Both the position numbers and the translations under genes were made by a program. Positions 44,478 through 57,209 of a DNA stretch of 64,000 nt are shown one piece after another. This DNA comes from Brachynemurus nebulosus (lineage: Eukaryota > Arthropoda > Insecta > Neuroptera > Myrmeleontidae). The stretch lies in NCBI GenBank assembly GCA_035578155.1, contig JAPWDM010000015.1, positions 3,664,001 to 3,728,000 of the forward strand, written 5' to 3'. How positions within the stretch are numbered: the stretch's first letter is position 1; every line of letters begins with the position of its first letter. The notes under the pieces are model-generated. The model was not told the origin of the DNA. It did not search any database and saw only the letters and a program-made list of their open reading frames with translations.

Positions 44478-46768
44478 TACAGTGCAATCGCGATAATATG
44501 AACTAATGAAAACAAGCGCAGTTCAAATTTTTGGGATTGTTCATATTTACAAATGGCACAAAATTTTAATAAAACCAAGTCATTTACTTACCACCTAAAG
44601 TCCTTTCCTGTATAAATGAAAGTAATTTAAATAATTTAAATTTTTGTTTTATTTTAAAACATAAAAGGAACTTTTTCATTAAGTTTGTTTGCATCAAACA
44701 AAAATACTTACATATTTCTATACATATTTATATACATAAATGGTAGAAATATAAAGCTAATGTTCAAAAAAAGTCGGTTATCTTCTTTTGCCGTTTCTTT
44801 TGGTCGAGATCTTTTAAAACTGCCTTCTCACGTAACTCTCTTAAAACATTTAAAACCCGTTGTTCAACCATTTCACCTTCAGCCCAATCCAACGCCTTAT
44901 TGAAAATATCGACAGCCTCCCCGGCTTTAATCGTCCTCTTTGATTCCTCCACACAATCATCTTCATCGGATATGGCTTCTACTTCATTATCTTCACATTC
45001 AATAGCATCCTCATTCCATTCTTTAACGTTCGAGGCCGTATATTCAACCTATGAAAAAATATAGAATAACACACAATTTTAAGTACATTGCAGAGAATAC
45101 AAACCTCGGGTAGTAAGGCGCATAAAACATTGGCGGCGCTTTCTTCCAGTTCACGTAAATTCATTTGCAAATTTTCTCTAACAACACTTAGAGGAATTTC
45201 ATCTTCGGGATCATCTTGATTCACTACATATTTAAAATGTTGTTCCAGAATTTGGATAAGACAGCTGAATTCACTCTTCTCCAAGCTGATTCCAAAATAA
45301 TGATAGCTTCCTTTAATGTAGTCTGCTTCATAGTTTCTATCAAACCACCCCCTTTAGCAGCAATGGAAGCCAAAAGGCTATTTCTGTAATACAGCTTTGT
45401 GATCCTTATAGCATTTTGGTCCATGGGCTGGATGAGTGGGGTCACGTTCGGTGGCATAAGCATCACAAAAATAGAGCCGTTTTCAGATTTTAATTTGTCC
45501 TCAGGTGGGTGAGATGGGGCATTATCTATTAAGAGAATAGCTTTCACTGGAAGCCCTTTTTTGGTTAAAAATTGTTCCACCTGAATTATGTAAAAAATAT
45601 TTTAAAATGAATAGGTATGTGTCGATTAATGTCAATATAAAAACTTTTACCTTTGGAACAAATGAGCGATGAAACCAGTCTTTAAAAATGTTACCAGTCA
45701 TCTACGCTGATTTAGAATGACGATAGTGAACAATCGAAATTCTGGAAACAACGGGGTTTTTTGACTTTCCGACGACAAGCAGTTTGAGCTGATGGGATCC
45801 CGTAGCATTTGCGCAGCACAGGAAAGTAACTCTTTGTTTTTCAGTCTTTGTACCTGGGGCTGATTTTTTCTGATACGACACGTATGTTTTGGTTGGTAAA
45901 ATTTTCCAAAATAAACTCGATTCATCGGCGTTATAAAGTTGATCATTACTTAATCCAAGCTCTTCAATCTTCGATCTAAGTGCCACTTTAAATGGTTCAA
46001 CCAACTGGGGTTGAGAAGAAAGTTTCTCTTCAGAAATTTGGAGCAATCTTACGCCGAATCTCTTTTTGAAATTCTGCAGCCATCCGTCACTCGAGTTGAA
46101 GTCAGAGTTATTTTCCTTAATATTATAATGAAGCTCCTTGGCCTTTTCTTTCAACATAAGTCCACTGATGGGGAATTTCTTATCCCTCATACGCATAAAT
46201 CATTTATACAATGATTTTTCCATTTTTGGGTACTTCGACGGTCGCATAGTTTTTCTTTTTTCAGGTCCGATGAATGTATTGTTGACACATTTTGAAATTG
46301 CATTTTTATTCTTTTTTATTCCAGATACTGTGGACTTTGTCACTCCATATTTCTTCGCCAAATTAGTTACACTGCACCTTTTTGTAAATTCTCCAGAATT
46401 TCATATTTTTCCTTTAAAGTTAGAAATTTATGTTTTTTTGTATGCATATTTTACAAATTATTCACTTAATTAACACTTAAAAACCAAACATTCGTTTGCG
46501 TCTGCGTACATGTAAAAACTAACTAAAAAGTGCACTTATTTGTTTGACCATTGACATTTGGCATTCAAATGTTGATAACTCGGGGTTTCCCCAAATTTTT
46601 ATACATATTATGTAACTGAAATCCATTTCAAAATAAAAAAATAAATGTTCATATTTTAAAGCTTTTGTACAAAGTTCATATTTTCGAGTAGTCAATGGCA
46701 GAGAAAACGTGTTCATATTTTGGGGTATTCATTTATTAGGGTGTTAATATTATCGCGAGTGCACTGTA
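44478..46768 (-). mobile_element. Tigger/pogo-type DNA transposon, complete ends
   Basis: The element 44480-46766 (2,287 bp) has ~24-bp TIRs: left CAGTGCAATCGCGATAATAT, right as reverse complement CAGTGCACTCGCGATAATAT. TA flanks both ends (44478-44479, 46767-46768). The size and CAGT termini are those of Tigger elements. It encodes its transposase on the minus strand. Confidence 0.93.
44764..46446 (-). pseudogene. Tigger transposase (CENP-B/jerky-like), two introns, frameshifted
   Basis: The start (MHTKKHKFLTLKEKYEILEN, near 46446) opens the psq-type HTH (KKYGVTKSTVSGIKKNK). The second, CENP-B-type HTH is in 45702-46196 (KEKAKELHYNI, GWLQNFKKRFGV). The DDE part has NADESSLFWK, LLIDNAPSHPP and PPNVTPLIQPMDQNAI, giving the D,D,D triad. 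An intron at about 45592-45660 interrupts it between WFHRSFVPK and VEQFL-type sequence; another (45044-45105) precedes VEYTASNVKEWNED. The protein ends RQKKITDFF at 44764. Frame changes near 46340 and 45720 disable it. Intron borders are otherwise intact, so it is a moderately young fossil. Confidence 0.9.
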
Positions 46769-47311
46769 TACATATAACTAATTAGAAAAAAATAGATAAA
46801 TAAATTTTAATCATTCAAAACCGATTTCATTAATGATTACATAAATTTTATTTTTTAGAACAAAATTTATTTGATGTGATAGATTAATTTAACGGTAACG
46901 CCCTGGATGATGGTTTCTAGTACATTTAGCTGCGTATCGGTTTTCTGAAGTTTCTAAGGACGCCCCCCCCCCAATATAAAACTTTCAGAAAAAATACCAA
47001 ATTATAGAAAAATTACCTTTCTGGTTGGATGTAGAAGGTGCTGGCACTATAGTATCCATTTATCTGAAATAATTGTTAAATTAAATTTTAAAGAAAAATA
47101 TAAGTATACATATAACAAATTAGAAAAAAATAAATAAATAAATTTTAATCATCTAAAACCACCGATTTCATTAATCATTACATAAATTTTATTTTTTAGA
47201 ACAAAATTAATTTGATGTGATATATTAATTTAACGGTAACGAACTGGATGATGGTTTCTAGTACATTTAACTGCGTATCGGTTTTTTTAGAGTTTCTAAA
47301 GCAGGACTCCC

Positions 47312-47449
47312 CCTCTCTCATGGAAAAATTTTAATGTTAATTAACAATTACAATTTATACATATAAATTTATACAAATTTAATTAAAAATTATAATTTAT
47401 ACATACATATATATTTTAATATAGGTACCTATATATATTTATATTTTAT

Positions 47450-47450
<1 letters not shown>
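47312..47450. other. AT-rich spacer
   Basis: Repeats of ATTTATACATA-type sequence; no gene. Confidence 0.4.

Positions 47451-47523
<73 letters not shown>
47451..47523. repeat. (TA)n microsatellite, left of young gypsy
   Basis: About 35 TA repeats. The retrotransposon at 47524-52807 is inserted within this tract, which resumes at 52808. Confidence 0.95.
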
Positions 47524-47527
<4 letters not shown>

Positions 47528-47833
47528 AGAATATGCACTAATTACGTATCAAATTGGAACAAATAACCACACATATTCTTGCTTTTAAACGTTTAATGTT
47601 TAATTAACTTAATAATTACATTGATAAAAAAAAAGTAATTTGTATATAATAACACGTATTTAACTGTTCGTGACTGACTCTTCTGTAAAATTCTAAAACG
47701 TAAGTGACTTTTCCGTAGAGCGACGTAAACACAACCTCGTCCATTGAACTAACGTGACTGACTGACTCATCTCCCGTGGCGCCACTATGCAATAGCTGAT
47801 TCGCGCGCCACCGTACCGTCCAAACTTCTTACA
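47524..47833 (-). repeat. 3' LTR of the young gypsy
   Basis: 310 bp with TGTAAGAA/TTCTTACA inverted termini. The integrase stop codon (47785) lies about 50 bp inside this LTR, so pol overlaps it. A weak purine tract (GGATGGCCGAG) immediately precedes the LTR in the coding direction. Confidence 0.95.
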
Positions 47834-49543
47834 ACTCGGCCATCCTGATAGTCACAGGATTTCCCCAATCCTGTTTCCACGTTATCCCCATCCGGCTCGT
47901 CATCGACGTTGTCCACCGTAAGTTCGTCTTCTTCTGGAAGTTTGCACCACAATTTTAATTTATCAGCCGCAAAGACCGAATTGAAAGTTCGTTGGGTTCT
48001 CGGTGCACCAGGTATGTCTTCCAAAACATACCTGTCGTTGCCCAATACTTTTGTAACTACATACGGGCCTTTAAACTTTGGTGTTAGTTTCTTAGAAGTA
48101 CCCGTCGCTGCTGCTTCTCGTTGAATTAAGACTAAATCGTTAACTTTGTATTGTGTAGGAGGTTTTGTGACTGCGTCTACCCGTAATTTTTGTTTCACCT
48201 GATCTGCTTTTATTGATTTGTCAGCATGGTTTCGAGCTTCTTGCCTCGTTTCGGGGTTTTCTTCTTCTTCGTCATCTTGTAATTGTAAAATTAGCTTGTT
48301 ACCCAAAATGTCTCTCGGTTTATAATCAAACAGTAGTTGATGTGGGGATCGCCCGGTCGTCTTGTTCGGTAGATAGTTTAACTTCCACTGAATAGCTCGT
48401 AGCTGTTGGTCCCACTGATCTCCGTCCGTCATCGTAGTTATTGCTGTGAGTAGAGTACGGTTGAATCTTTCCACTTGACCGTTGGCCCTTGGTGTAGATG
48501 TTGCGTTCATTACAAGCCTTATTTCGTTTTCTCTGCAGTAGTCTTGAAACGACTTCGCGGTAAAGGATGTTCCTCGATCATCAATAATTCTCGTTGGGTT
48601 GCCGAATATGGACGTCAATTCGTCCATGAAAGTGATTACGTGTTTAGTAGTGACATCTTTTACGGCACGAACCATTACAAATTTGGTGAATCCATCGACT
48701 GCTACTAAAATATGGGTGTTCCCCTTTTTGGTTTTCGGAAACGGCCCGAGGTGATCCAAGTGTATGGTGTGGAACGGTATCGGAACCTTTTCGATAGGAT
48801 GTAAATCAATTTCCTTTCTCCCTCCCTTCAACTTGTGATACGCACATCTGATACAACTTTGAATGTAACTTTTGACGTATCTTCGCATTCTCGCAAACCA
48901 AAAATGTCTCTGTAAATCCAGTAGCGTTTTTTCTACAGCGTAATGTCCAATGTCATGGCATTGTTGCACGATTCTCCATCTTACTGTCTTTGGTACGACC
49001 CACCTCAGTCCATCCTTAGTTTTGCGATATATTCTTCCATGTTCTAATTTGTAATCGACATGTACTTGCTTTTCTTCGTTGGTCGTAGCGGTTTTCTGTA
49101 ACATTTCATATATCTTCTGCAGCTCCTCGTCCTGCCGTTGCATGGTCAGGAGCCAATCTTCATCCGATATTCGCATTGTCATTACGTTCAACTCTGCAAT
49201 ATCTGGTTCTCGAGCTGTTTCGTATGGTGCTCGGCTCAGGGCGTCGACGTGGGACATTTGGACACCGGCCCTTATACTGTACTTCGAAATCGAACTCTTG
49301 CAAGCGAAGCCACCATCTTCCCACTCGCGGATTTATGTCTTTCTTGGACATAATTGTTCTCAACGCGTTGCAACCAGTGAAAACCTTAAATTTTCTGTCC
49401 AGCAAGTAGAATCGAAATTTGGTTACTGTTTCAACTACTGCCAGTGTTTCCAGCTCATAAGAATGATATTTCTGTTCAACGTCGGATGTCTTTCTACTAT
49501 AATACGCCACCACCTTTGTTTCGTTGTCTTTCTTTTGCATCAA
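47785..49543 (-). CDS. pol: gypsy RNase H-integrase (frame broken once)
   Basis: 49160-49543 is RNase H and connection (AYYSRKTSDVEQKYHSYELE, then VGRWWLRLQEFDFEVQYK). An extra G near 49258 shifts the frame, and the protein continues from 49257 to 47785 (490 residues) as HVDALSRAPYE, followed by integrase. The HHCC zinc finger is visible (HDIGHYAVEKTL, CIRCAYHK), as is the D,D,E core (HLDHLGPF, IIDDRGTSF, NGQVERFNRTLL) and a C-terminal GPYVVTKVLGNDRYVLE module of the GPY/F type. No chromodomain is seen. The integrase would insert the cDNA. Apart from the single-base break it looks intact. Confidence 0.93.
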
Positions 49544-52026
49544 AACTCCTGACAGTCCGAATTTGCTCGCATCTGTGTGTATTTCATGTGACGCAGTTGG
49601 GTCATAAAGTGTAAAAAAATCGGTGGATTAACGAGTGCTTGTTTAAGTTGCTCGAATGCCGTTCGCTGTCGTTCTCCCCAAATCAATTTCGCATCCTTCC
49701 TTAACAACTCATTTAGCGGTCGAGTCATATTTGCGTAGTTTTGGACAAATCTTCTAAAGAAACTGGTAAGGCCTAAAAATTGCCTCACTTCGCGTACTGT
49801 TGTAGGTTCTCGGAACTGTTTAACTGCAGCGGTTTTGGCTTCTCCTGGAACTATACCCTGTTCAGTTATCTCAAACCCTAGATATTCCACGCGTGTAGTA
49901 AAGAACGAACACTTTTTCAATTTGAATGTTAATCCTGATTCTTGTATGACTTGTAGTAGCTTTTCAAGTTTTTGCAAACCCTCTTCGATCGTACGACTCG
50001 GTGTCAATATATCGTCCATATATGCAAGATAATCACGGTACCCCGCCTTTTGTATAACTTTTCCCATCAACCGATTAAAGACCGCCGGACCGTTCACGAG
50101 ACCGAAAGCTAGTTTGTTAAACTGATAATGTCCATCCTGACTCACGAAGGCTGTGAATTTTTTCGAATTTTCTTCAATTGGTATCTGATAATACCCACTC
50201 ACAAGATCGCACACCGTAAAAAATTTATTTCCGGATAACCGATCGATTTGATCATCGATTAATGGCATCGGATAATTGTCTTTTCGCGTTACCGAATTTA
50301 GCTTGCGGTAGTCTATGCAAATTCGGTCATCTCCCGTCTTTTTTTTCACTAGTAGTAACGGACTCGCGTATTCTGAAGATGATTTAGAAATTATACCCGC
50401 ATCTAGCAATTCTTGAAGCATTTCTTGTATTTTCTCGCGTTGACACGAAGTCATTCGATACGGTCTATAAACTATTGGTTTCGTTTCCGTCACTTCAATT
50501 TTGAATTCGACCCAATTTGTTGTACCAATCTCAGCCATATTCGTCGCAAAACAGTTTCGATACTTGTTGACTATTGCTACAAGCTGTCCCTTTTGCTCTT
50601 GACTAATATCCGCAGTTCCTATCTGCAATTCGTCTTCGGTTATTTCCGCCTTGAGAGCCATTACTCTTGGCGCATCTTCTTCTGCGGGTTCCTGTTCTTC
50701 TCTTCGAAGCACGGTTAATTTACCATTTTCCACGACGACTTTAGCTGTAGCTAGCGCGTTTTTACCAATAATCGCTTGATCATCTTGTGCATTATCTGGC
50801 ACAATTAATATTTCACTCTCTAGTTCTACATCATCAATTTTCAGCAATATGGTTCGTTTACCTATGCTTTGGGTAGAGCCTTGACCAAATCCTCTCACCA
50901 TGACCTGATATGGAAGCCATTTCAATTTTAGCCGTTTCGCCACTGATTCTGTCATAGTTGAACAGTTACTTCCTAAATCTACGAATGCTTCGATTAGTTC
51001 ATCATTTATTGATATTATCTTGTAGTTTTCATCTTTTCTTTTATGGTTCTCAATCTTTTTCACATTCACTTTATCTCGTTGATTACTCACTGGCTTTTGT
51101 GGACAATCTTTTGCAAAATGGCCCACCTTATCACAACTGTAGCATCGCTTCCTCCGTTGTGGTTTCGGACAGTTTTTTGTTATATGTCCAAGTTCATTAC
51201 AATTGTAACACTTGTCTCCTGAACTTCTTGAAGATTCACTAGGCGCTGAGGACTTAATCGGTTCTGCTTTCCATTGTTTGTTTCCTGCTCGTTTACTCTC
51301 TGTGAACATACCCTCGTAAGCTTTGATACGACTTAACAATTCACGAGTCGAACTTATAGGTGTAATCGCTAACATTTTTGCTAATTCCAAATCTCCAATT
51401 CCTGCAATAATGTACTTGATCGTCGATCGTTCATCAAAATCGCCTTTGGCAGCAATGGCTTTCATCTCGTAGACAAAATTCTCATACGACTCGTCCTTTC
51501 GTTTAATTCGCTTAGATAGTTCACGATGTACATCAGCTTGATCACATACTGTGGGAAAATCTTTTACGAACTGTTCCTTAAAATCCTGCCACTCCACAAT
51601 ATTTTCCTGGATACTCATAAACCAAAATTTTGCGGCTCCTTTTAATTTTGTAATAGCTTGTAACAACAAAACCTGATTATTCCACCTATAAATTCTTGCA
51701 ACATTTTCCACCTTTCGAATCCACTGCTTGGCGGTTAAGTTTGTTGTCTTGTCCGGATCAAAAATTGGTATCGCACTTTCACCAATTTCACTAACGTGCA
51801 TTTGTGTTTCTTCGGCAATTTGTAAAGCGCGGTTAGTTTGTTCAAATAACAATGCACGCTCGCGTTGTAGCAACTCCCGCTCTCGCTCTATCAATGCCCG
51901 CTCGCGTTCAAAAATATTTGTAGCATTTAGCACCGTGTGCGTTGACGAAGCCACCGGTGTTTCAACAATTCGCACATTAGGTTGACTAGTATTAACATCA
52001 TCCACACTGTGATAATTACGTCTCAT
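49540..52026 (-). CDS. gag-pol: gypsy Gag-protease-reverse transcriptase
   Basis: 828 residues from the ATG at 52024-52026, which follows an (AAAAT)n leader on the coding strand. Order: a Glu/Arg-rich coiled segment (about 35-75), capsid-like region (KQWIRKVENVARIYRW), two CCHC zinc knuckles (CYNCNELGHITKNC, CYSCDKVGHFAKDC; about 270-310), protease with AFVDLGSNCSTM (D-L-G where most have D-T/S-G), and RT with VCDLVSGYYQI, FGLVNGPAVFNRLMG and YMDDIL, then RNase H tether EYLGFEITEQGIVPG. Gag and pol share one frame. At about 49615 a single-base change in a T run moves the RNase H into another frame, so the listed end is out of frame. Confidence 0.95.
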   Translation of the reverse strand: MRRNYHSVDDVNTSQPNVRIVETPVASSTHTVLNATNIFERERALIERERELLQRERALLFEQTNRALQIAEETQMHVSEIGESAIPIFDPDKTTNLTAKQWIRKVENVARIYRWNNQVLLLQAITKLKGAAKFWFMSIQENIVEWQDFKEQFVKDFPTVCDQADVHRELSKRIKRKDESYENFVYEMKAIAAKGDFDERSTIKYIIAGIGDLELAKMLAITPISSTRELLSRIKAYEGMFTESKRAGNKQWKAEPIKSSAPSESSRSSGDKCYNCNELGHITKNCPKPQRRKRCYSCDKVGHFAKDCPQKPVSNQRDKVNVKKIENHKRKDENYKIISINDELIEAFVDLGSNCSTMTESVAKRLKLKWLPYQVMVRGFGQGSTQSIGKRTILLKIDDVELESEILIVPDNAQDDQAIIGKNALATAKVVVENGKLTVLRREEQEPAEEDAPRVMALKAEITEDELQIGTADISQEQKGQLVAIVNKYRNCFATNMAEIGTTNWVEFKIEVTETKPIVYRPYRMTSCQREKIQEMLQELLDAGIISKSSSEYASPLLLVKKKTGDDRICIDYRKLNSVTRKDNYPMPLIDDQIDRLSGNKFFTVCDLVSGYYQIPIEENSKKFTAFVSQDGHYQFNKLAFGLVNGPAVFNRLMGKVIQKAGYRDYLAYMDDILTPSRTIEEGLQKLEKLLQVIQESGLTFKLKKCSFFTTRVEYLGFEITEQGIVPGEAKTAAVKQFREPTTVREVRQFLGLTSFFRRFVQNYANMTRPLNELLRKDAKLIWGERQRTAFEQLKQALVNPPIFLHFMTQLRHMKYTQMRANSDCQEF

Positions 52027-52497
52027 TTTATTTTATTTTATTTTATTTTATTTTTTTTTTTTTTTGACTGTCTTATGATAATTTTCGTTAACGTAATTTA
52101 CACCCACAAGATTTTATTGTTCGGTACCACAGATAACTTTTAATATGTTCTTAAGTGTAGATGACGCAAGCACTGGCGTAACACCTTTCTCTGGCGAATG
52201 CACGAGTGTCTTTCTCACTGACGTTTAGCTTGACAATAGATAATGTCTACTCCGGATCGTAGTTCGTGTCTTTCGTTATGGCACTCACTTCAGGTTAAAC
52301 AACCAATTCAAATTTTGTTTACGTTTAACGGTTGTCTTTTCAACAATGACAGCGTTGAATACTATCCGATAATAATGTACAAGCACAATTTGTAGTTATT
52401 ATTTTTATAATATCCCCGTAAAAAACCTTTGTATAAGCACTCAAAACGCCACAATTGATTAAAGATCGCACATTTAATGTCCATCCCACTTCTGACT
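52027..52497 (-). other. Leader of the young gypsy
   Basis: 470 bp between 5' LTR and gag with no reading frame. The primer-binding site should start next to the LTR; on the coding strand the sequence there begins AGTCAGAAGTGGGATGGAC. I cannot match it to a specific tRNA 3' end from memory. An (ATTTT)n run (plus strand 52027-52050) abuts the gag start. Confidence 0.6.
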
Positions 52498-53309
<812 letters not shown>

Positions 53310-53320
53310 CCTCCCTCCTC

Positions 53321-54869
53321 AGTCGAAAGCGACGGCCGAAGGAGTTTTACTTCTTTGGTTGGAGCTGGGGTTGTATGCTGTACTTCTATTTCCTTTGGTT
53401 TCCATATTGTTCCTCTCCGAATGAAGAAGATACTAATAGCAACTACTAAAGGAGCTAAGATGAAATAGGTTACTGAAATATGTAGTGTTCCGTGCTTCTT
53501 TATTAATTGTATTTTCTCTCGGTTCTGGATATGGAAGTTTTTCAGTTTATGTACGTCCAGTTTTTCTTCGAATTTTGATGCGTTAACCTCGATATTATAC
53601 GTTGGAGCTAGATGAATTTCGTCTTCTTTTTCGGTTATTTGATTGGTCTATGTAATTTCGTTCATTGTTATGGAGCAATTCCGAAAATGTATGAGGATAG
53701 TTCCTGTGATATTTTGGTCGTTGATTCCGCAAGTTGATGATAGACTGGTCGCCGGAGAATTTTTTATGATGATGTAATTGCCTCTCAGTGGTTTTATCTC
53801 CGTTACATTGTTAAAATCTTCGTAAATGCAGGAGGCAGGTCTATTGAGAAGCAGATTGCCAAAGCACTTTGAATGTTTTGTTTTGATACTGCTTGTTTTG
53901 AGGTGGCATATGTAGATTTGCTCTACTCTGGGACACTCTTGGTCAACTAAATACAACTGATACTCGTTGGAAAGGACGTATGTTTGGATGATTTTTATTG
54001 TTTTTAGGGTATAAGTGGGCAATTGTTCTAGGTAATTTAACTGGTAGTTTTCGGAATAAAAACTGGCGATACGGGTGTTAAAAATTATGCTTGTATCATT
54101 ATAGTAAGCTTGTAGCTCGAGAAGCTCGTATATTTGTTCATAAGAGGCAATGGGTATTGCTTGATGTCTTAGAGATGTGAAGGCATCTTCTAACTAATTT
54201 GGTAAAAGGATAGATTTGGAAACAATATTGAACTTGGCTAGATTTATTGAATGTGTAATATCCTTTAGATGCTCGTTTAGGGTGTCAATATTATAAGTCA
54301 ATTGATACACGTACTACATGAACTTTACGTCTTCTTCTACATGCCTATTGATGTTATTTGATATCGAGTTTTAAGTAATTATTGATTATAAATTGTTCTT
54401 TGTTAATGTGTTCGGTTATGTTGTTAAATCGCTCAATCATTTGTCTGTTGATATGTATCTGTTTGTTCAGTTAGTCTGAGATATTGTCCTGGTTTGTCAT
54501 TAGACTTTCGATATCCCTGTTAATTTGTAACGCGTCATCATTGTCCAGGTTACCTGTAATTTGTTTGATCACTGATCCAAGTCCGTTTATCAGTCCTCGT
54601 TTAGTAAGTCGTTTGGGATAGAGGGTGTGAAAATTATTTTCTAATTCTTGCAGCTTTAGATTAAGAGTGTTATGGAATCCTTTTAGGTATCGATTTTGTG
54701 TTATGAGTTTCACAGAATATTTAATGTTTGCGATGTTTTCCCTGTAATTATTTAGGTTTATTATATGAATGTAGTGGTTATAATCTTTCACTACTCGGGC
54801 CTGCCCTAGGTTCATCAACAGTATTCCCGGGTTGTTTGTTAAGTCCGTCATTTCCATCTTTTGTCCCAT
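53321..54869 (-). pseudogene. env: env-like gene remnant of the errantivirus
   Basis: 54471-54869 has the N-terminal part with a basic, furin-type cleavage region followed by a glycine-rich hydrophobic segment (RGLINGLGSVIK), the fusion-peptide layout of insect errantivirus Env, which is related to baculovirus F proteins. 53648-54022 has cysteine-containing ectodomain sequence. Near 53436-53500 a hydrophobic run (YFILAPLVVAISIFFI) followed by RR would be the membrane anchor with a short tail. The start overlaps the end of pol. Several stops and frame changes between these blocks make it a pseudogene. Confidence 0.82.
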
Positions 54870-57196
54870 TGTCGTTGCCGTCAGTACTAGCCTGAAATTT
54901 AGATGGTCTTTTTAATTTCTGTTTGTGGAGTTTCCGATTTTTCTTATCTCTAGTAGTAAGTCTCCTATTTTGTTTTACAGAGGTTTCTTTAAATTTTTTA
55001 TGCAGCTTATTGTTATGTTTATTCTCTTGTAAGTAGGCTTTTGTGTTAGGCAGGTAGGTTAGTGGTTCGTCTCTGTCTCTATTTAGTTTAATAATTAGGT
55101 CGTGTTTCTTTTCTAGGGTATGATTATATACTTTTTCGTATAATTCTTGTTGTTTGTCATTGATTTCTTGGAGGTCAGGTTTTACTTTTAAGTCGTATGG
55201 TCTACCAAAAAATAGTTCAAACGGGGTGTATTTGGTTACTGAGTGTATTGAGTTATTGTAGGTGAAAACTGCAGCTAAGAGTTTACGTTTGGGGGACATG
55301 GTTATATCATTATTGTCGTTATGAACTATACGATATATTTCTAAAAGTGTCGAGTGAAAACGTTCAACTGGGGAATTGGAGTTTGAGCTACGAACAAAAG
55401 TGATGTGTAGGTTAATATTGTATTGTTCGCAGAATTCCTTGAATCGTATTGAGTCAAAACCTTTCTCAGAATCCGCGACTAGTGTTTTGGGGTGACCGTA
55501 TGTTGCTATGAATTTTGAAAGGGATTCAATCAAATGTAAACTGTTCCTTGTTTCTAAGAGATATGCTTGAGCGAATTTTGAAAATTTGTCAATAATTGTG
55601 AATATGATGTTTTTGTCGACGTAGAATGTATCGCAATGTGCTATTTCTAATGGTTGGGATGGTGTTGATGTTAACTGAAATTTCTGTTTGGGGGGCCTTC
55701 TACCATATTTGTTTTCGTTACAGATTTTACAATGAGTTATATAATAGGATACTTTAGATTTAAGATTCGGGAAATAATATTCCCGTCTCAAGTGAGCTAT
55801 TGTTTCATTTATTCCCCGGTGGTTACTGTTCTTATGATAATTCGAGATTATTTGGTCTTGTTCGTCATCATTCAGTATGTCGGGTAGAATTTTTGTACAC
55901 CGGACTAGTCGAAATTGTCTTCCCTGTGAAAAGTATTCTACGTATATGTCTTGAAATTTTTTAAATAAAGAGTCTTCTACACAGTAAATGGCTGTCAGTC
56001 TGTTTGGTGAAATATATTGTTTGATTATATTAATTATTAGTTCGTCGTTGTAGCTGGGATATTGAAATATTTGTCTTTTCTTTGTTTTAAATAATATTTC
56101 GTATTTTCTGTTCGGTTTACTTTTGTTTCGTTTTAAAATAATTTGTTGACTAAAATCGTTTAAGGGATTTTCGGCTATTGGTATGTACGGGGTACTGTCT
56201 TCATCAGCGCTGTGAGCTGAATTCGTGTCTGATAGGTCTATTGTAACGTGAGTTGAAGTATTGCTGGTAGTCTCGTTATTATTTAGTTCGGGAATTTTTA
56301 TTCGAGAAAGTGCGTCCGCGTTCGTGTTATTTTTACCGGATTTATGGATGATAGTATAGTCGAATTCTTCCAGCTTTAAGCGCCATCGAACCAGTTTGCT
56401 GTTTGGTTCCTTGAGCGACATTAACCATGTTAGCGGCTCGTGGTCGGTAATGATCTTAAATTTTCTTCCGAACAAGTATGGTCGGAAGTACCTTGTCGCC
56501 CAGACTATTGCGAGCAGTTCTTTCTCAATAGTGGAGTATTTCTGTTCGCTTTTCGTCAATGTTCGACTGGCATAACAAACAGGTCTGTCTTGTCCCACGG
56601 GACCTTGGGATAATATGGCCCCTCTAGTAATGTTGCTGGCATCTGTTGTCAGATTGAACGGTCTGGTAAAGTCGGGGTATCCTAAAACACGTTCGTCTAT
56701 TAGTAGTTTTTTGCACGTTTCGAAAGTCTTTACATAATCGGGAGTAAGTTTTATTTCTTCTCCTTTCCGTAAGCATTGCGTCATGGGTTTTGTCAGCTTC
56801 GCGAAGTCCTTAATAAACTTTCTATAATATCCTAAGACGCCAAGAAAGCTTTTAATTTCTCGCGCTGTTTTGGGGATCGGGAAGTTAACTATAGCCTTTA
56901 TTTTATCTGGGTTCGGTTTTACACCCTCGCTCGATACTATGTGTCCGAGGAATGCTACTTCCTTACAGAGGAACTCGCATTTGTCTAGTTGGATTTTTAG
57001 ATTTGCGCTCGAAGTCTATCAAAAACTTTCTGCAAGTTCTCAATATGCTCTTGTAGTGAGGTGGAGTAGATGATTATATCATCCATATACACGAGACATA
57101 TTGTACCTTGCAGATCGCCGAGAACGTTATCTATTACCCTTTGAAAGGTCGCTGGTGCGTTCTTCAAGCCAAAGGGCATACGGACGTATTCAAAGT
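54778..57196 (-). pseudogene. pol: Errantivirus pol remnant: RT end, RNase H, integrase
   Basis: 56997-57196 has the RT palm end (MPFGLKNAPATFQRV, VYMDDIIIYS). A frame change near 57000 leads to the connection and then a long open frame, 54778-56784 (668 residues). This has RNase H (TTDASNITRGAILSQ, TDHEPLTWLMS, NADALSR), the integrase zinc finger (NSNHRGINETIAHLRREYYF, HCKICNENK) and the integrase triad (AHCDTFYVD, LVADSEKGFDS, SPVERFHSTLLE), then a Lys/Arg-rich tail. The long intact frame suggests moderate age, but without gag and a 5' LTR the copy is dead. Confidence 0.93.
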
Positions 57197-57209
57197 TATA
57201 CTAATGAAT

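Larger units (their letters stand above)
44350..47311. repeat. ~335-bp tandem duplication, first copy split by Tigger
   Basis: Copy A is 44350-44479 plus 46769-46970; copy B is 46972-47311. Both contain GGTTGGATG(C/T)AGAAGGT, CACTATAGTATCCATTTATC, AGAACAAAATTTATTTGATG-type and GGATGATGGTTTCTAGTACA blocks in the same order. The Tigger element lies inside copy A, and copy B keeps the uninterrupted target (AATATAAGTATACATATAAC near 47098). Confidence 0.85.

Noticed and set aside
48475..51985. Plus-strand open frames within the young gypsy
   Set aside because: They are antisense shadows of the gag-pol frame.
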